Counted from the stretch's first letter, positions 33,681-42,983 are shown. The stretch: DNA of 64,000 nucleotides from Glaciihabitans sp. (GCA_025463785.1 JAODBD010000003.1:62001-126000), one strand, 5' to 3'. Program-made: numbers and translations. The notes: generated by a model from the letters alone, not told the origin.

Positions 33681-34689
33681 TCACTTCTTCGTAGCGATCG
33701 TCCGGAACGGTTTTTAGCCGTCCGAGCGCGTCCTCGAAGGACACGTTAACAATTTCGGTGCCCTTGAGCGCAACCATGCGACCCCAGTGGCCTTCGATGA
33801 CGGAACGAAGTGCGGCCATCCCGAGCCTGGTTGCGAGCACGCGGTCGAAGGCCGAAGGGGTTCCGCCGCGCTGAATGTGACCGAGTGTCGTTGCTCGTGT
33901 CTCGATGCCCGTGCGCTGCTCGATGTATGGCGCGAGCAGTTCGCCGATGCCGCCGAGCCGTGGGCGGCCGAAGGCATCAAGCCCCCGTTCGGAGTGGGCG
34001 TCGTCCATGCTGTCGAGCGCAAAGCCTTCGGCGACAACGACGAGTGGTGCGCGACCCCGGTCGTGTGCGTCGGTGACCCACTTACAGATCTGGTCGATCG
34101 ACGTCTTCTGCTCAGGGATCAGAATCACGTGCGCGCCAGCGGCCATCCCCGAGTGCAGAGCGATCCAGCCGACGTGGCGGCCCATGACCTCGGCCACCAT
34201 GCAGCGATCGTGTGCGTCACCGGTTGTGCGCAGGCGGTCCATCGCGTCGGTCGCGATCTGTACTGCTGTATCGAAGCCAAACGAATAGTCGGTCGCGTCG
34301 AGGTCGTTGTCGACCGTCTTGGGAACACCGACGATCTTGACCCCGGCATCCGTTAATCGTTTGGCGGCCGCGAGAGTGCCTTCGCCACCGATCGCGATTA
34401 TCGCATCGATGCCGTTCTCCGACATGACCTGGTTGACTCGGTCGACGCCGCCGATGCCTTCGAACGGGTTAGTTCGGGATGTGCCGAGAATCGTGCCGCC
34501 CTGCTTGCTGATGCCCTTGATCTCAGGCATTCCGAGTGGTGTGATGTCACCCTCGACCACTCCACGCCAGCCATTGCGGAAACCCACGAACTCCTGGCCG
34601 TGCACCTGGACGCCGGTGAAGACTGCGCCGCGGATGACCGCGTTCAGCCCGGGAGCGTCGCCGCCGCTCGTGAGGATTCCAATTCTCAT
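33664..34689 (-). CDS. pfkA: ATP-dependent 6-phosphofructokinase
   Basis: 341 residues from ATG 34689 (ATGA overlap with trhO). Glycolytic conversion of fructose-6-phosphate to the 1,6-bisphosphate. [18 protein letters not shown] is the N-terminal nucleotide motif, [10 protein letters not shown] the phosphate loop, [20 protein letters not shown] the substrate motif with catalytic Asp, and [12 protein letters not shown] follows. The EGT in IGGEGT instead of IGGDGS/GDGT differs from the classic ATP-PFK; actinobacterial enzymes vary here between ATP and PPi use. Its stop codon lies in an 18-bp repeat array. Confidence 0.93.
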   Translation of the reverse strand: MRIGILTSGGDAPGLNAVIRGAVFTGVQVHGQEFVGFRNGWRGVVEGDITPLGMPEIKGISKQGGTILGTSRTNPFEGIGGVDRVNQVMSENGIDAIIAIGGEGTLAAAKRLTDAGVKIVGVPKTVDNDLDATDYSFGFDTAVQIATDAMDRLRTTGDAHDRCMVAEVMGRHVGWIALHSGMAAGAHVILIPEQKTSIDQICKWVTDAHDRGRAPLVVVAEGFALDSMDDAHSERGLDAFGRPRLGGIGELLAPYIEQRTGIETRATTLGHIQRGGTPSAFDRVLATRLGMAALRSVIEGHWGRMVALKGTEIVNVSFEDALGRLKTVPDDRYEEVRVLFG

Positions 34690-35654
34690 AACACCATTGT
34701 GGTGTATCGGGTGTCGTGCAGTTCGCAGGCCGTTGCCGCTGCGTGCTCGTCGCACACGACCAGTTGAGTTCTGCAGGCGAGGTCGCCGCAGTTCTCCATT
34801 CGGGATGTCGCATTCCCGCACACATAGCAGTGCCCGATTACCGCGGCGCTGTCGCTGAATTCGATCGACTTGCGCTCGTCGAAAACGTACAGCGACCCCT
34901 GCCATAGTCCCGTGTCGCCGAAGGTCTCGCCGTAGCGGACTATGCCGCCGTCGAGTTGGTACACCTCGGTGAATCCGCGATTGACCATGAGCGAACTCAG
35001 CACCTCACACCGGATGCCACCCGTGCAGTACGTGACAATGGGCTGGTTCTTGAGATGGTCGTATGTGCCGCGATCGAGCTCGGCCACGAAATCGCGGGTG
35101 TTCTCCACCCTGGGTACCACGGCATCCGCGAATCGACCGATCTCTGCCTCGAACGAATTGCGGCCGTCGAAAAACGTGACCGGGTTGCCGGCGTTCTCCC
35201 TGTTCTCGACCAGTTCGTGGAGCTGTTCCGGTGTCAGCTTCGTCCCGCCGCCGATGACGCCGTGGTCGTCGACGCGCAGTTCGCCCGGGGCGCCGAAGCT
35301 GACGATCTCGTCGCGGACCTTGACCACCAGCCGCGGGAAGTCGCTGGTGCCGGTGCCGGTGCCGGTGCTGCCGCTTCCCGTGTCGAGACTGCTGCCGGCG
35401 CGTGGCGCGGCGGCGCTGCCCTCGCTCCACTTGAAGTCGATGTTCTTGAACGCCGGGTACTCGCGCGTTTTTCGTACGTACTTCTTGACGGCGTTGAGCT
35501 CACCGCCGACGGTTCCGTTGATGCCGTCGCGTGAGATCAGGATGCGGCCCTTCAGCCCCAGCGATTCACACAGATCGCGTTGCCAGAGCCGAATCGCGTC
35601 GGGGTCGGCGAGTGGCGTGAAGAGGTAGAACAGGAGGATCTTCGGAACGGCCAC
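34686..35654 (-). CDS. trhO: tRNA uridine(34) hydroxylase, rhodanese-like (TrhO/YceA)
   Basis: 322 residues. An N-terminal acylphosphatase-like domain ([11 protein letters not shown]), a rhodanese domain with Cys210 in YCTGGIRCE, and a C-terminal Cys cluster (CYVCGN...C...C...C) of the UPF0176 family. TrhO uses O2 to form 5-hydroxyuridine at the tRNA wobble position. Residues about 80-105 are an insert of Gly/Ser/Thr with four GGTGCC-type hexamer repeats (35346-35369) between conserved blocks. GTG 35654 has TAGGCT 6 nt upstream. The gene leads a string with pfkA and the MDR gene. Confidence 0.9.
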   Translation of the reverse strand: MAVPKILLFYLFTPLADPDAIRLWQRDLCESLGLKGRILISRDGINGTVGGELNAVKKYVRKTREYPAFKNIDFKWSEGSAAAPRAGSSLDTGSGSTGTGTGTSDFPRLVVKVRDEIVSFGAPGELRVDDHGVIGGGTKLTPEQLHELVENRENAGNPVTFFDGRNSFEAEIGRFADAVVPRVENTRDFVAELDRGTYDHLKNQPIVTYCTGGIRCEVLSSLMVNRGFTEVYQLDGGIVRYGETFGDTGLWQGSLYVFDERKSIEFSDSAAVIGHCYVCGNATSRMENCGDLACRTQLVVCDEHAAATACELHDTRYTTMVL

Positions 35655-35660
35655 CTGACG

Positions 35661-35666
35661 AGCCTA
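35661..35666 (-). promoter_or_regulatory. -10 element of trhO
   Basis: TAGGCT on the minus strand, 6 nt before GTG 35654. The divergent gene has its own -10 at 35708, 42 bp away. Confidence 0.5.
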
Positions 35667-35707
35667 AGCGAGTGGCTGGCCTGCGTCCCGGTGTCAGCGC
35701 GACGGGT

Positions 35708-35713
35708 TAGCCT
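35708..35713 (+). promoter_or_regulatory. -10 element of the AlkA-like gene
   Basis: TAGCCT, 6 nt before ATG 35720; no SD. Confidence 0.45.
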
Positions 35714-35719
35714 TCGTGC

Positions 35720-36703
35720 ATGGAGCTGACCGCCACCGGAGCAACCGCCGCCGCGACGGCCAACACCGCGACCGCCGCCGCTGTAGACGCCCGTCCGGTC
35801 GCGACCGTCTACGCGCCCGCGCATCCGGTGAACCTCCGCCAGACGCTGTCGCCGCTGAGTCGCGGGAGCATGGACCCCACATTCCGCTGGGACGGTCCGG
35901 CACTGTGGCGAACCGTGAACACGACCGCGGGTGCCGCGACGCTTCATCTTGTTGAGCGCGGCGGAGCAATCCACGCCAGCGCGTGGGGTCCCGGTGCCGA
36001 GCTCGTCATTGCGGGGGTGCCAGAGCTCTGCGGTGCCGGCGACGACTGGAGCGAGCTCGACCTGCGTCGGCATCCGTTTCTGGCTGAGACGCTTCGCCGT
36101 GCGCCCGGCCTACGCCTGCTGCGAACCAACAACGTTTTTGAGGCGCTGCTCGCGGCCGTTCTCGAGCAGAAGGTGACCGGAATCGAGGCGCGTCGGGCAT
36201 GGCGATACCTGCTGGCGAAGTACGGCGAGGTGCCGCCCGGCCCCGCACCCCAGGGCATGCGCGTTTTTCCGACCGCCGCAGTCTGGCTGCGAATCCCCTC
36301 CTGGGAGTGGCATCGTGCCGGTGTCGGACCGCAGCGGTCAGACACAGTCATGCGTGTTGCTGCCGTTGCGGCATCCCTCGAACGCACCCTGACTCTTGGT
36401 CGCGGAGGCCCCGACGTTGCACGCACGCTTCGGTCGCTTCGCGGTGTTGGTGTGTGGACTTCGGCCGAAACAACTCAGCGCTCCCACGGTGATCCGGATG
36501 CCCCCAGTATCGGCGACTACCACCTGCCGGCCATCGTCGGGTACGCGTTCCTCGGCAAACCGGTGGACGACGACGGGATGCTGCAACTACTGTCGCCCTA
36601 CGCCGGCCACCGGCAGCGGGTGATGAGGCTTATCGCCCTGAGTGGCGTCACGAAACCAAAGTTCGGACCGCGGATGACAGTTCAGGATCACCGGGGGCAC
36701 TGA
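35720..36703 (+). CDS. AlkA-like DNA-3-methyladenine glycosylase (HhH-GPD)
   Basis: 327 residues. The helix-hairpin-helix LRSLRGVGVWTSAE spans 237-250 and the catalytic Asp is Asp266 in GDYHLP, the order of the HhH-GPD superfamily. The N-terminal domain resembles AlkA rather than Nth, and no iron-sulphur cluster cysteines follow. It would remove alkylated purines in base-excision repair. The first 22 residues are an Ala/Thr-rich run of low complexity (ACCGC repeats). Confidence 0.82.
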   Translation: MELTATGATAAATANTATAAAVDARPVATVYAPAHPVNLRQTLSPLSRGSMDPTFRWDGPALWRTVNTTAGAATLHLVERGGAIHASAWGPGAELVIAGVPELCGAGDDWSELDLRRHPFLAETLRRAPGLRLLRTNNVFEALLAAVLEQKVTGIEARRAWRYLLAKYGEVPPGPAPQGMRVFPTAAVWLRIPSWEWHRAGVGPQRSDTVMRVAAVAASLERTLTLGRGGPDVARTLRSLRGVGVWTSAETTQRSHGDPDAPSIGDYHLPAIVGYAFLGKPVDDDGMLQLLSPYAGHRQRVMRLIALSGVTKPKFGPRMTVQDHRGH

Positions 36704-36766
36704 CCGGTAGTCGTTCGCTACCCCCATACAAGCACCCCAACCGGGCCATCTGAATTGTGGGAGTCG

Positions 36767-36792
36767 CACAGCGGTCGGACGAATCCGCTGTG
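36767..36792. promoter_or_regulatory. inverted repeat upstream of the thioesterase gene
   Basis: CACAGCGG (36767-36774) and CCGCTGTG (36785-36792), 10-bp spacer. It lies just upstream of the TACCGT at 36800 and covers the -35 region, as expected for an operator. Confidence 0.45.
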
Positions 36793-36799
36793 GCTTCGC

Positions 36800-36805
36800 T
36801 ACCGT
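36800..36805 (+). promoter_or_regulatory. -10 element of the thioesterase gene
   Basis: TACCGT, 7 nt before GTG 36813. If used, the protein starts at GTG 36813, three codons inside the longest frame. Confidence 0.35.
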
Positions 36806-37358
36806 GGCGCGAGTGAACATGTTCTTGCGAACCATCCTGGTCATGCTGTTGAGTCGGTTCGGTAGGCGGCAGCAGTTTCATGACGTGGGTCGGCTCCGTC
36901 GGGTGGTTCTTCCCAACGATCTCGATGTCCTCGGACACATGAACAACGGCGTGTACTTCTCCGTCATGGACCTCGGTCGGCTGGAACTCAGCGTGCGGTC
37001 GGGAGCGTGGCGGTTGTTCTCTAAGAACGGGTGGTATCCGGTAGCCGGAAGCGAGACGATGACGTTTCGCCGTTCGTTGCAACCGTGGCAGCGCTACACC
37101 CTTGAATCGCGCGTGGTCGGATACGACGACAAGGCGATGTACGTTCAGCAGAGGTTCGTGGTCGGCGGTGAGGTGTACGCGGAGGGGTTGGTCCGCGGAC
37201 GCTTCGTTCGCAAATCCGGCGGAACCGTCGCCATGAAGGAGTTCGGCGAAGTCATCGGCGTTGATACTGCGGCCATGCCCGTGTCAGAGTGGATGTTGCG
37301 CTGGGCCGCCGACGTCACGCTGCCGCCAGCGCGGGCGACATTCACGAGCGACTGGTAG
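36804..37358 (+). CDS. hotdog-fold acyl-CoA thioesterase-like protein
   Basis: 184 residues from GTG 36804, or 181 from GTG 36813. The hotdog motif DLDVLGHMNNGVYFSVMDLGR (asparagine and Asp of the 4HBT/THEM6 branch) is near residue 38, and FRRSLQPWQRYTLESRVVGYDDKAMYVQQRF forms the following strands. The family hydrolyses acyl-CoA or acts in aromatic catabolism; substrate unknown. Low-complexity GAGCTG-type repeats fill the gap between its stop and the convergent oxidoreductase. Confidence 0.78.
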   Translation: MARVNMFLRTILVMLLSRFGRRQQFHDVGRLRRVVLPNDLDVLGHMNNGVYFSVMDLGRLELSVRSGAWRLFSKNGWYPVAGSETMTFRRSLQPWQRYTLESRVVGYDDKAMYVQQRFVVGGEVYAEGLVRGRFVRKSGGTVAMKEFGEVIGVDTAAMPVSEWMLRWAADVTLPPARATFTSDW

Positions 37359-37468
37359 TGGAGCTGGAGCTGGTAATGGAGTTGGAGCAGACGGGGCTGG
37401 GTCTGGCGGTGCCGGGGCTGGCGGCACTGGATCTGCCGTGACAGGCACCACCCAGGCACCCGGCCCAG

Positions 37469-38830
37469 CTATTCTGCGTACACAAAGACGGTCGTCGGGT
37501 CGACCTCCCGTCGTACTGCTGACAGCCGCTCGAGGGTTGCAGCTGGCCAGCCACTCGAGTCGTAGTGGCCGAGGAAGTTGATCGTGGTTTCATTGGCGAG
37601 CCACGGTTCAAGTCCAGCGAGGAGGCTGGCTGCGGCGCCCGGAATGACGTGCGCGAATAGCGCGGGATTGGGCGCGCCAATAATACTGAGCGTGAATTCG
37701 GGGGCGCGGCCTCCGACGGCCGAGCCGCCCTCGACATCCCGAGTGGCCGCCGACCCGAGCTGACGGACCTCAACTGCGACGAAGGGCACGCCCGAATCGC
37801 CGGCCGCACCCACGCCGACCTGCTCGAGAAACGCCGTAGCGAACTCTCGGTCGACGTGCGTCAGCATTCGGCCGGCGTTCCACCCAGGGGATGGGTCGGT
37901 TGGGTCGCCGTGGATACGAGCGATCTGGCTGGCTGGCATCTCGGACAGCCCATCAAGGTATATGGGCGCCGCAGCTCGAAGCGGTGCCGCGAGTTCTTCG
38001 CCGCGAGCGGTGTCGCCGGGGTACGCGAATCGGAGCGAGAGAAGCGTGCGCCCGCGGACGGGCTCGGGGATGAACGGGAGGTCGGGCATCCGCAAGATCG
38101 CAACACTCGTCGACACCCGCGGATCCGCCGTGGCGGTGTAGTCGACCCACGCGCACAGGGCCGCCTCGATGTCGGGAGAGTCGTACATGAGCGAACCGCC
38201 GTACAACGTGGCGAGTTCAACCAGCGCGATCGTCACCTGCGTCACAACGCCGAGGCCGCCCTTGCCGCCGCGAAGTGCCCAGAACAGTTCGGGATGCTGC
38301 TGCGAGTTCGCGACAACGACTTGGCCATCGGCGGTCACCAGCTCGAATTCGCGGACGTAGTCACTGCCGAAACCGTGGCTGCGTACCAGCGGACCGACGC
38401 CGCCACCCAGCAGGAAGCCCACGACACCAACCACCGGCGACGACCCCGTGATGGGCGCGAGACCGTGCTCGGCGGCGGCAGCAACGACAGCCCCCCACTG
38501 CACACCTGCGCCGATGGTCGCCAGACGTTGGCCCGGGTCGATCGAAACCGTGTCGATTCGCCGCGTCAGGATTAAGACGCCGTCGGTGACTGTCGCGTGC
38601 GAGCCGTGACCGGTCGCCTGCACCCGAACTGGGAGACCGTGCGCTGTTGCGAACTTCACCGCTGCGGCAACGTCGGCGGTCGAGGACGCGCCCACCGCGA
38701 CCTCGGGTGTGTGCGTGAAGCTGCGAATCCAGGACGCGACTTCGTCGGCGAAACCTTCGTCTCGCGGGGTGAGTACTGGGCCCGCGACGCGCGAGCGGAG
38801 GTCAACGATATCTGCGGAGGCGAGCGACAT
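37469..38830 (-). CDS. FAD-binding oxidoreductase, BBE/PCMH type
   Basis: 453 residues from ATG 38830. The PCMH FAD domain has VRVQATGHGSHATVTDGVLILTRR, with His in the position of the histidyl-FAD attachment; ITGSSPVVGVVGFLLGGGVG and ALRGGKGGLGVVTQV follow. The C-terminal NFLGHYDSSGWPAATLERLSAVRREVDP is the berberine-bridge-like end. Enzymes of this class oxidise sugars, alcohols or alkaloids with O2. The frame continues upstream into the 9-bp repeat array but is not expected to be coding; TACTGT lies 6 nt before ATG 38830. Confidence 0.85.
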   Translation of the reverse strand: MSLASADIVDLRSRVAGPVLTPRDEGFADEVASWIRSFTHTPEVAVGASSTADVAAAVKFATAHGLPVRVQATGHGSHATVTDGVLILTRRIDTVSIDPGQRLATIGAGVQWGAVVAAAAEHGLAPITGSSPVVGVVGFLLGGGVGPLVRSHGFGSDYVREFELVTADGQVVVANSQQHPELFWALRGGKGGLGVVTQVTIALVELATLYGGSLMYDSPDIEAALCAWVDYTATADPRVSTSVAILRMPDLPFIPEPVRGRTLLSLRFAYPGDTARGEELAAPLRAAAPIYLDGLSEMPASQIARIHGDPTDPSPGWNAGRMLTHVDREFATAFLEQVGVGAAGDSGVPFVAVEVRQLGSAATRDVEGGSAVGGRAPEFTLSIIGAPNPALFAHVIPGAAASLLAGLEPWLANETTINFLGHYDSSGWPAATLERLSAVRREVDPTTVFVYAE

Positions 38831-38836
38831 GGCTAG

Positions 38837-38842
38837 ACAGTA
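38837..38842 (-). promoter_or_regulatory. -10 element of the FAD oxidoreductase gene
   Basis: TACTGT on the minus strand, 6 nt before ATG 38830. Confidence 0.45.
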
Positions 38843-38960
38843 TCGGTTGCTGAGGATGTCGACCAGACGCCCAACCTCCGCGGGGCGTTCGTATTGGTCA
38901 CCCGAACCAATCCTGCGAACCTGTACCCGAGCTGATTCTGCGATCCCCGGATACTTTGCT

Positions 38961-39077
38961 ACCCGTGCTACCTGTGCTACCCGTGCTACCTGCTCTGCCA
39001 GTTTCGCCCGTTCAGCCAGTTCTGCCTGTTCTACCCGCTCAGCGCGTTCAGCCAGTTCAGCCCGCTCCACCCGTTCA
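38961..39077. repeat. about thirteen degenerate 9-bp tandem repeats after the HNH stop
   Basis: Read on the minus strand the array begins with the TGA of the DUF222/HNH gene and runs TGAACGGGT, GGAGCGGGC, TGAACTGGC, TGAACGCGC and so on to AGCACGGGT. It occupies about half of the 244-bp gap before the FAD oxidoreductase gene. Confidence 0.8.
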
Positions 39078-40499
39078 GCCCGCATACCGCTTGAGGTCCC
39101 GCATTGCTGGGCTCTTCAGTGGCATGGGTCGGGGGACTTGCGCAGCGTCGACTGATTTCGGCGGGATGAGCCAGTACGCCCCGGACTGGTCGACAACGAT
39201 TTCCCATCCTTCGTTGTGGTACTTGAGGTGGTGCCATCGGCACAGCAAGATCCCATTTCGCACTTCGGTTTTACCGCCGTCTCGGACGACATGGTCGATG
39301 TGGTGTGTTTCACACCAGGACGGCGGGCGTTCACAGGCAGGGTCCATGCATCCCCCGAATTTGACGGAGAGGACCTCGCGCTGGCGTTTCGAGAACAGCC
39401 GGTGCTCGCGTTCCAGGTCCAGCACGTTGCCGGCAGGGTCGAAACCCATCCGGATGCTGGTTCCCTCACACCGCAACCGTTTCACCGTGTCGATCGACAC
39501 CGGTTCGGCCTGCCCCTCGATCCGACCCACACCCACTCCAGTCTCCAGCGCTTCTTCGGCGACGGTGATGCGGATCACCGGGGCGCCGGAGCCGAGCAGG
39601 GAAGTGCTGTCGGCATCCGCCCCCTGCACCAACAGTTGCAGGAACACGTCGGAGGCCAACTGGCCCGGCGTGCGGCCGTCGGCGGCAATCGCTTCCGCGC
39701 GAGCCGCCTGCCCCTCAGCTACGAACCGGACCCCGCCACGCTTGGGTGAGGTGGCCCGGTCGTACAACTCCCGCACTCGGGCGAACGTTTCGGGATCCAT
39801 GTTCCAGACCCCGCGCCCGCCACCATCCGTGCGCGGGAAAACCTTCAGATCTCGCAACTGGAACTGCTCCGCCTCCCGCAGCTTCACCCCGGCAAGATCG
39901 ACCTCGTCCCGCAACTCACGGGCACGACGGAACAACCGGTCAGCGTCCACCCCCGCGAGGGCCTCCTCCACCAAAGCGGTGGCCGCGATCTCGAGTTGCT
40001 CCGCACTGACCGCAGAAGTGGGCGCCCCCAGGCCGCTACCGATCGACTCCGCCGCCGAGGTCGAAATTCTGCCCGCGGCCACCGCGATTGCAACCCCGCG
40101 CAGCCACGGCCGGGTCGGCGTAACGATCTCGCCCGTCGCGCCATCGACCTTGCCCTCGTCGGCGATCTCGCCGAGCAGCGCGCCGGCCTTCAGCGCGGTC
40201 GTGACCTGCTGCCGCGTTGCCCCGGTCGTGTGCTTCAGGAAGCCCTCGAGCGTGCGGTGGCCTTTGCGCTGAGCCAGGCCATCGTGCCCCAGCGCCGCCC
40301 GCGACCGGTGCGCGATCTCACCTGCGATGAGCGCGCCACTTGCCCCCAGCATGAGGCCGGCCGAGGTCTGCAAATCATTGAGCTCGAGCAGGACGGCTTC
40401 ATCGAGTTCTCGGAAGACCGCGACTTCAGTCGGCAGCTCAGCCAGCGCGGCGACCGCGGCGCGATAGCGCTCGAGGGAGGCGGTGCCGGATGAGTTCAT
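39075..40499 (-). CDS. DUF222 / HNH endonuclease domain protein (13E12 family)
   Basis: 474 residues from ATG 40499. The N-terminal DUF222 region (about 30-330) contains RKGHRTLEGFLKHTTGATRQQ, and the C-terminal HNH nuclease has CERPPSWCETHHIDHV followed by NGILLCRWHHLKYHN, i.e. two Cys for zinc and the HH...N...H catalytic signature. Members occur in many copies in Microbacteriaceae and mycobacteria and are suspected mobile or selfish genes; the role is unproven. GATAAT lies 6 nt before the ATG. A GCAA microsatellite is 174 bp upstream. Confidence 0.88.
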   Translation of the reverse strand: MNSSGTASLERYRAAVAALAELPTEVAVFRELDEAVLLELNDLQTSAGLMLGASGALIAGEIAHRSRAALGHDGLAQRKGHRTLEGFLKHTTGATRQQVTTALKAGALLGEIADEGKVDGATGEIVTPTRPWLRGVAIAVAAGRISTSAAESIGSGLGAPTSAVSAEQLEIAATALVEEALAGVDADRLFRRARELRDEVDLAGVKLREAEQFQLRDLKVFPRTDGGGRGVWNMDPETFARVRELYDRATSPKRGGVRFVAEGQAARAEAIAADGRTPGQLASDVFLQLLVQGADADSTSLLGSGAPVIRITVAEEALETGVGVGRIEGQAEPVSIDTVKRLRCEGTSIRMGFDPAGNVLDLEREHRLFSKRQREVLSVKFGGCMDPACERPPSWCETHHIDHVVRDGGKTEVRNGILLCRWHHLKYHNEGWEIVVDQSGAYWLIPPKSVDAAQVPRPMPLKSPAMRDLKRYAG

Positions 40500-40505
40500 G
40501 CCTCG

Positions 40506-40511
40506 ATTATC
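40506..40511 (-). promoter_or_regulatory. -10 element of the DUF222/HNH gene
   Basis: GATAAT on the minus strand, 6 nt before ATG 40499. Confidence 0.4.
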
Positions 40512-40672
40512 GAACAAAGTTTCGAATGTGAGCGTCGGATTGAGTCGATTGTGGATAGATTGCGCGCCCCAATGCGGGGGCGCGCAATCGGCGCGGTCAC
40601 ACCCGGCGCGCCACCAAGCTGTCAACCCCGGCACGCTGCCAAGCCGTCAACCTCAGCCAGTCAGTACCGTCG

Positions 40673-40717
<45 letters not shown>

Positions 40718-40743
40718 CCAGCAAGCCAGCAAGCCCAGCCCCC

Positions 40744-42285
40744 CTACTCCGCCTCAAGCACCGCCATCGCCGCATTGTGCCCGCCGAGCCCGCTGACCGC
40801 CCCGCCGCGCTGTGCCCCCGATCCGCAGAGCAGGATGCGCGGATGCGGCGTAGCGACACCCCACCGTTCCGCTGCGCTGGACAGCGGAGCGTCATCCTCG
40901 GCAAACGGCCACGACAGCGGACCGTGGAAGATGTTGCCTCCCGGCATCCCGAGCGCGTGCTCGATGTCGAGCGTCGTCTTGGTCTCGATCGTCGGTCGCC
41001 CGAGCGTGTCCGTGAGCAGCAGATCTTCGATCGGCTCCGCCAGCACCGAATTCAGGGATGCGACGACCGCCCCCTGCAACTCCGCCCGCCGAGCATCGTT
41101 GGTCGCCGCCGTAACGAGCCGATCGGGCGTGTGGAGCCCGAACACAGTGAGCGTCTGTGCACCTGACGCCCGCAACTCCGGCGAAAGGATGCTGGGGTCG
41201 GTCAACGAGTGACAGTAAATTTCGCAGGGCAACGGCGTCGGTACCGCGCCACTCGCTGCGGTCGCGTAGGCGGCATCGAGCTGCGACCAGAGTTCGTTGA
41301 TGTGGAATGTGCCACCGAAGGCAGCAGCCGGATCGACCGTCGAGTCGCGCAGGCGGGGGAGCCGGGAGAGCAGGAGGTTGACCTTAACCTGGGCGCCCTC
41401 CGGTCGGGCCAGGCGCGGAGGAGCCCCCGCGTCCAACAACTTCTCCAGTACATAAGGAGCGACATTCGCGAGTACCCACGATCCAGCGACGGTCACACTG
41501 TCGTCGCCCGCGCGGTAGGAGACTTCGCCATCGGGGGTGACGGCGACCACCTCGGCGCCCGTCACTATTGCGGCGCCGGCCCGGCGGGCGGCATCCAGAA
41601 GCTCCCCGGAGACGGCGCCCATACCGCCGACCGGAACGTCCCAGTCGCCGGTCCCATTGCCGATCACGTGGTAGAGGAAGCAGCGGTTGGCCGCGAGCGT
41701 GTCATCGATGTTGGGGGCGAAGGTTCCGATGAGCCCGTCGGTGAGGACCACCCCACGAACGAGGTCGTCACTGAACGTCGACTCGATGGCCGACCCGATC
41801 GGTCGCTCGATGAGTGAATCCCAGAGTGCGTCGTCGGCCAGGGCAGTGCGCGCCTCGGAGCGGGTCGGCAGTGGCTCCGTGACCGTGGGGAACAGGGCGC
41901 GAGCGAGCCGTCCGGTGCCGCCATAGAAGGAATCCCAGGCAGCGGCATCCCGTCCAAGAGAGCTGCGATCGGGCGCGGCGTTGTCGACGAGCAGTCCCGT
42001 GTCGGTCCCCGGCCGCGGCGTGTAGGAGGAGTAGCGGCGACGTTTCAGTCGGATGTTCAGTCCGAGGTCTTCGATGATTCGGCGGGGCAGCAGCGACACC
42101 AGATACGAGTAACGCGACAGCCGCGCATCAACGCCATCGAACGACTGCGCCGAAACCGCTGCGCCGCCGACCGTATCGAGGCGCTCCAGGATGAGGACAC
42201 TCTTGCCCGCCTGAGCGAGGTAGGCGGCCGCGGTCAGCCCGTTGTGACCACCGCCGACGATGACGACGTCGTAGCGGGCGGTCAC
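40744..42285 (-). CDS. phytoene-dehydrogenase-like FAD/NAD(P) oxidoreductase (PYROXD2 type)
   Basis: 513 residues from GTG 42285. The FAD motif VVIVGGGHNGLTAAAYLAQAGKSVLILE spans 7-34; the C-terminal FAD segment is LLCGSGAQRGGAVSGLGGHNAAMAVL. GGHNG and the SSYTPRPGTDTG region fit PYROXD2-like proteins rather than a carotenoid desaturase, and no other carotenoid genes are adjacent. The role is unknown. It starts by GTGA overlap with the upstream MarR gene, so the two form an operon. Confidence 0.85.
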   Translation of the reverse strand: MTARYDVVIVGGGHNGLTAAAYLAQAGKSVLILERLDTVGGAAVSAQSFDGVDARLSRYSYLVSLLPRRIIEDLGLNIRLKRRRYSSYTPRPGTDTGLLVDNAAPDRSSLGRDAAAWDSFYGGTGRLARALFPTVTEPLPTRSEARTALADDALWDSLIERPIGSAIESTFSDDLVRGVVLTDGLIGTFAPNIDDTLAANRCFLYHVIGNGTGDWDVPVGGMGAVSGELLDAARRAGAAIVTGAEVVAVTPDGEVSYRAGDDSVTVAGSWVLANVAPYVLEKLLDAGAPPRLARPEGAQVKVNLLLSRLPRLRDSTVDPAAAFGGTFHINELWSQLDAAYATAASGAVPTPLPCEIYCHSLTDPSILSPELRASGAQTLTVFGLHTPDRLVTAATNDARRAELQGAVVASLNSVLAEPIEDLLLTDTLGRPTIETKTTLDIEHALGMPGGNIFHGPLSWPFAEDDAPLSSAAERWGVATPHPRILLCGSGAQRGGAVSGLGGHNAAMAVLEAE

Positions 42286-42860
42286 GCGGCGCCGCTACCC
42301 AGAGTTTCGGATTTGAGCGTGGCATCCCGGAGCGAAGGCTCCTCGAGCGCCGCACCCTCGAGTGCCGCACCGTCCAGCTCGGCGTCATCCGACTCTGCAC
42401 ACGGTGACGGGTCGAGCACTTCCATAACGCGGCCGGAGACGTCCTTGAAGACCCGTTTCTCCTCATCCGTGAGCACGTCAAAAAAGAATCTGCGGATGCT
42501 CAGCGCATGATCCCGCATCGCACCGAGCGTCGCACGACTGCCGTCAGCGGTGATGCCAATCCAGGTGCCGCGGGCGTCGGTGTCGCACTCGGTGCGTTGG
42601 ACCAGCCCGCGCCGTTCCATGCGCGTGACCTGGTGTGACAGTCGGCTCTTCTCCCAGCCGAGTAGAGTCCCGAGTTCGCGCGCGCGCAACTGCTTATCCG
42701 GGGACTCGAACAGGGCGAGCAGAATCTCATAGTCGGGGCCGGAGATTTCGGCGTCGTGCTGGAGCTGTCGTTCGAGGGCGAGGTCGAGGTGCCGACGCAT
42801 CCGGAAGAACGCGCGCCAGACATCCCATTCATCCTGGCTGACGCTCGACACCTCCGACAT
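42282..42860 (-). CDS. MarR-family transcriptional regulator
   Basis: 192 residues. The winged helix is GPDYEILLALFESPDKQLRARELGTLLGWEKSRLSHQVTRMERRGLV, followed by the ITADGSRATL wing. The C-terminal 45 residues are an acidic Ala/Leu/Glu tail with repeated ELDGAALEGAALEEPSL-like steps and no known fold. It is co-transcribed with the FAD enzyme (4-nt overlap) and probably controls it. TACAAT lies 6 nt before the ATG. Confidence 0.85.
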   Translation of the reverse strand: MSEVSSVSQDEWDVWRAFFRMRRHLDLALERQLQHDAEISGPDYEILLALFESPDKQLRARELGTLLGWEKSRLSHQVTRMERRGLVQRTECDTDARGTWIGITADGSRATLGAMRDHALSIRRFFFDVLTDEEKRVFKDVSGRVMEVLDPSPCAESDDAELDGAALEGAALEEPSLRDATLKSETLGSGAA

Positions 42861-42866
42861 ACGCCA

Positions 42867-42872
42867 ATTGTA
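42867..42872 (-). promoter_or_regulatory. -10 element of the MarR operon
   Basis: TACAAT on the minus strand, 6 nt before ATG 42860. Confidence 0.5.
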
Positions 42873-42953
42873 GGAGTGGATGCCGTCGCAATTCAGACTG
42901 AGACCGTCGACACCCGCGCACCCCCAGTAGGAGGGGCAAACCGGTTCGAATAG

Positions 42954-42983
42954 TTCACGGAGCGGTACCGTCAGTCCTAGCTA
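42954..42983 (+). promoter_or_regulatory. possible promoter of the surface-protein pair
   Basis: TTCACG (42954-42959), 18-bp spacer, TAGCTA (42978-42983), 43 nt before ATG 43027. Confidence 0.3.

Noticed and set aside
38956-40272. Plus-strand frame beginning PVLPVLPVLPA and running opposite the HNH gene.
   Set aside because: The first part is the 9-bp repeat array and the rest is antisense to the DUF222/HNH gene.
40744-42285. Carotenoid desaturase (CrtI).
   Set aside because: The FAD motifs fit, but the sequence matches the PYROXD2-like branch better and no crtB/crtE or cyclase gene is adjacent.
42300-42410. Pentapeptide-repeat domain at the C-terminus of the MarR protein.
   Set aside because: Only three or four irregular steps are present, and pentapeptide-repeat folds need many regular coils; slippage-type expansion is simpler.
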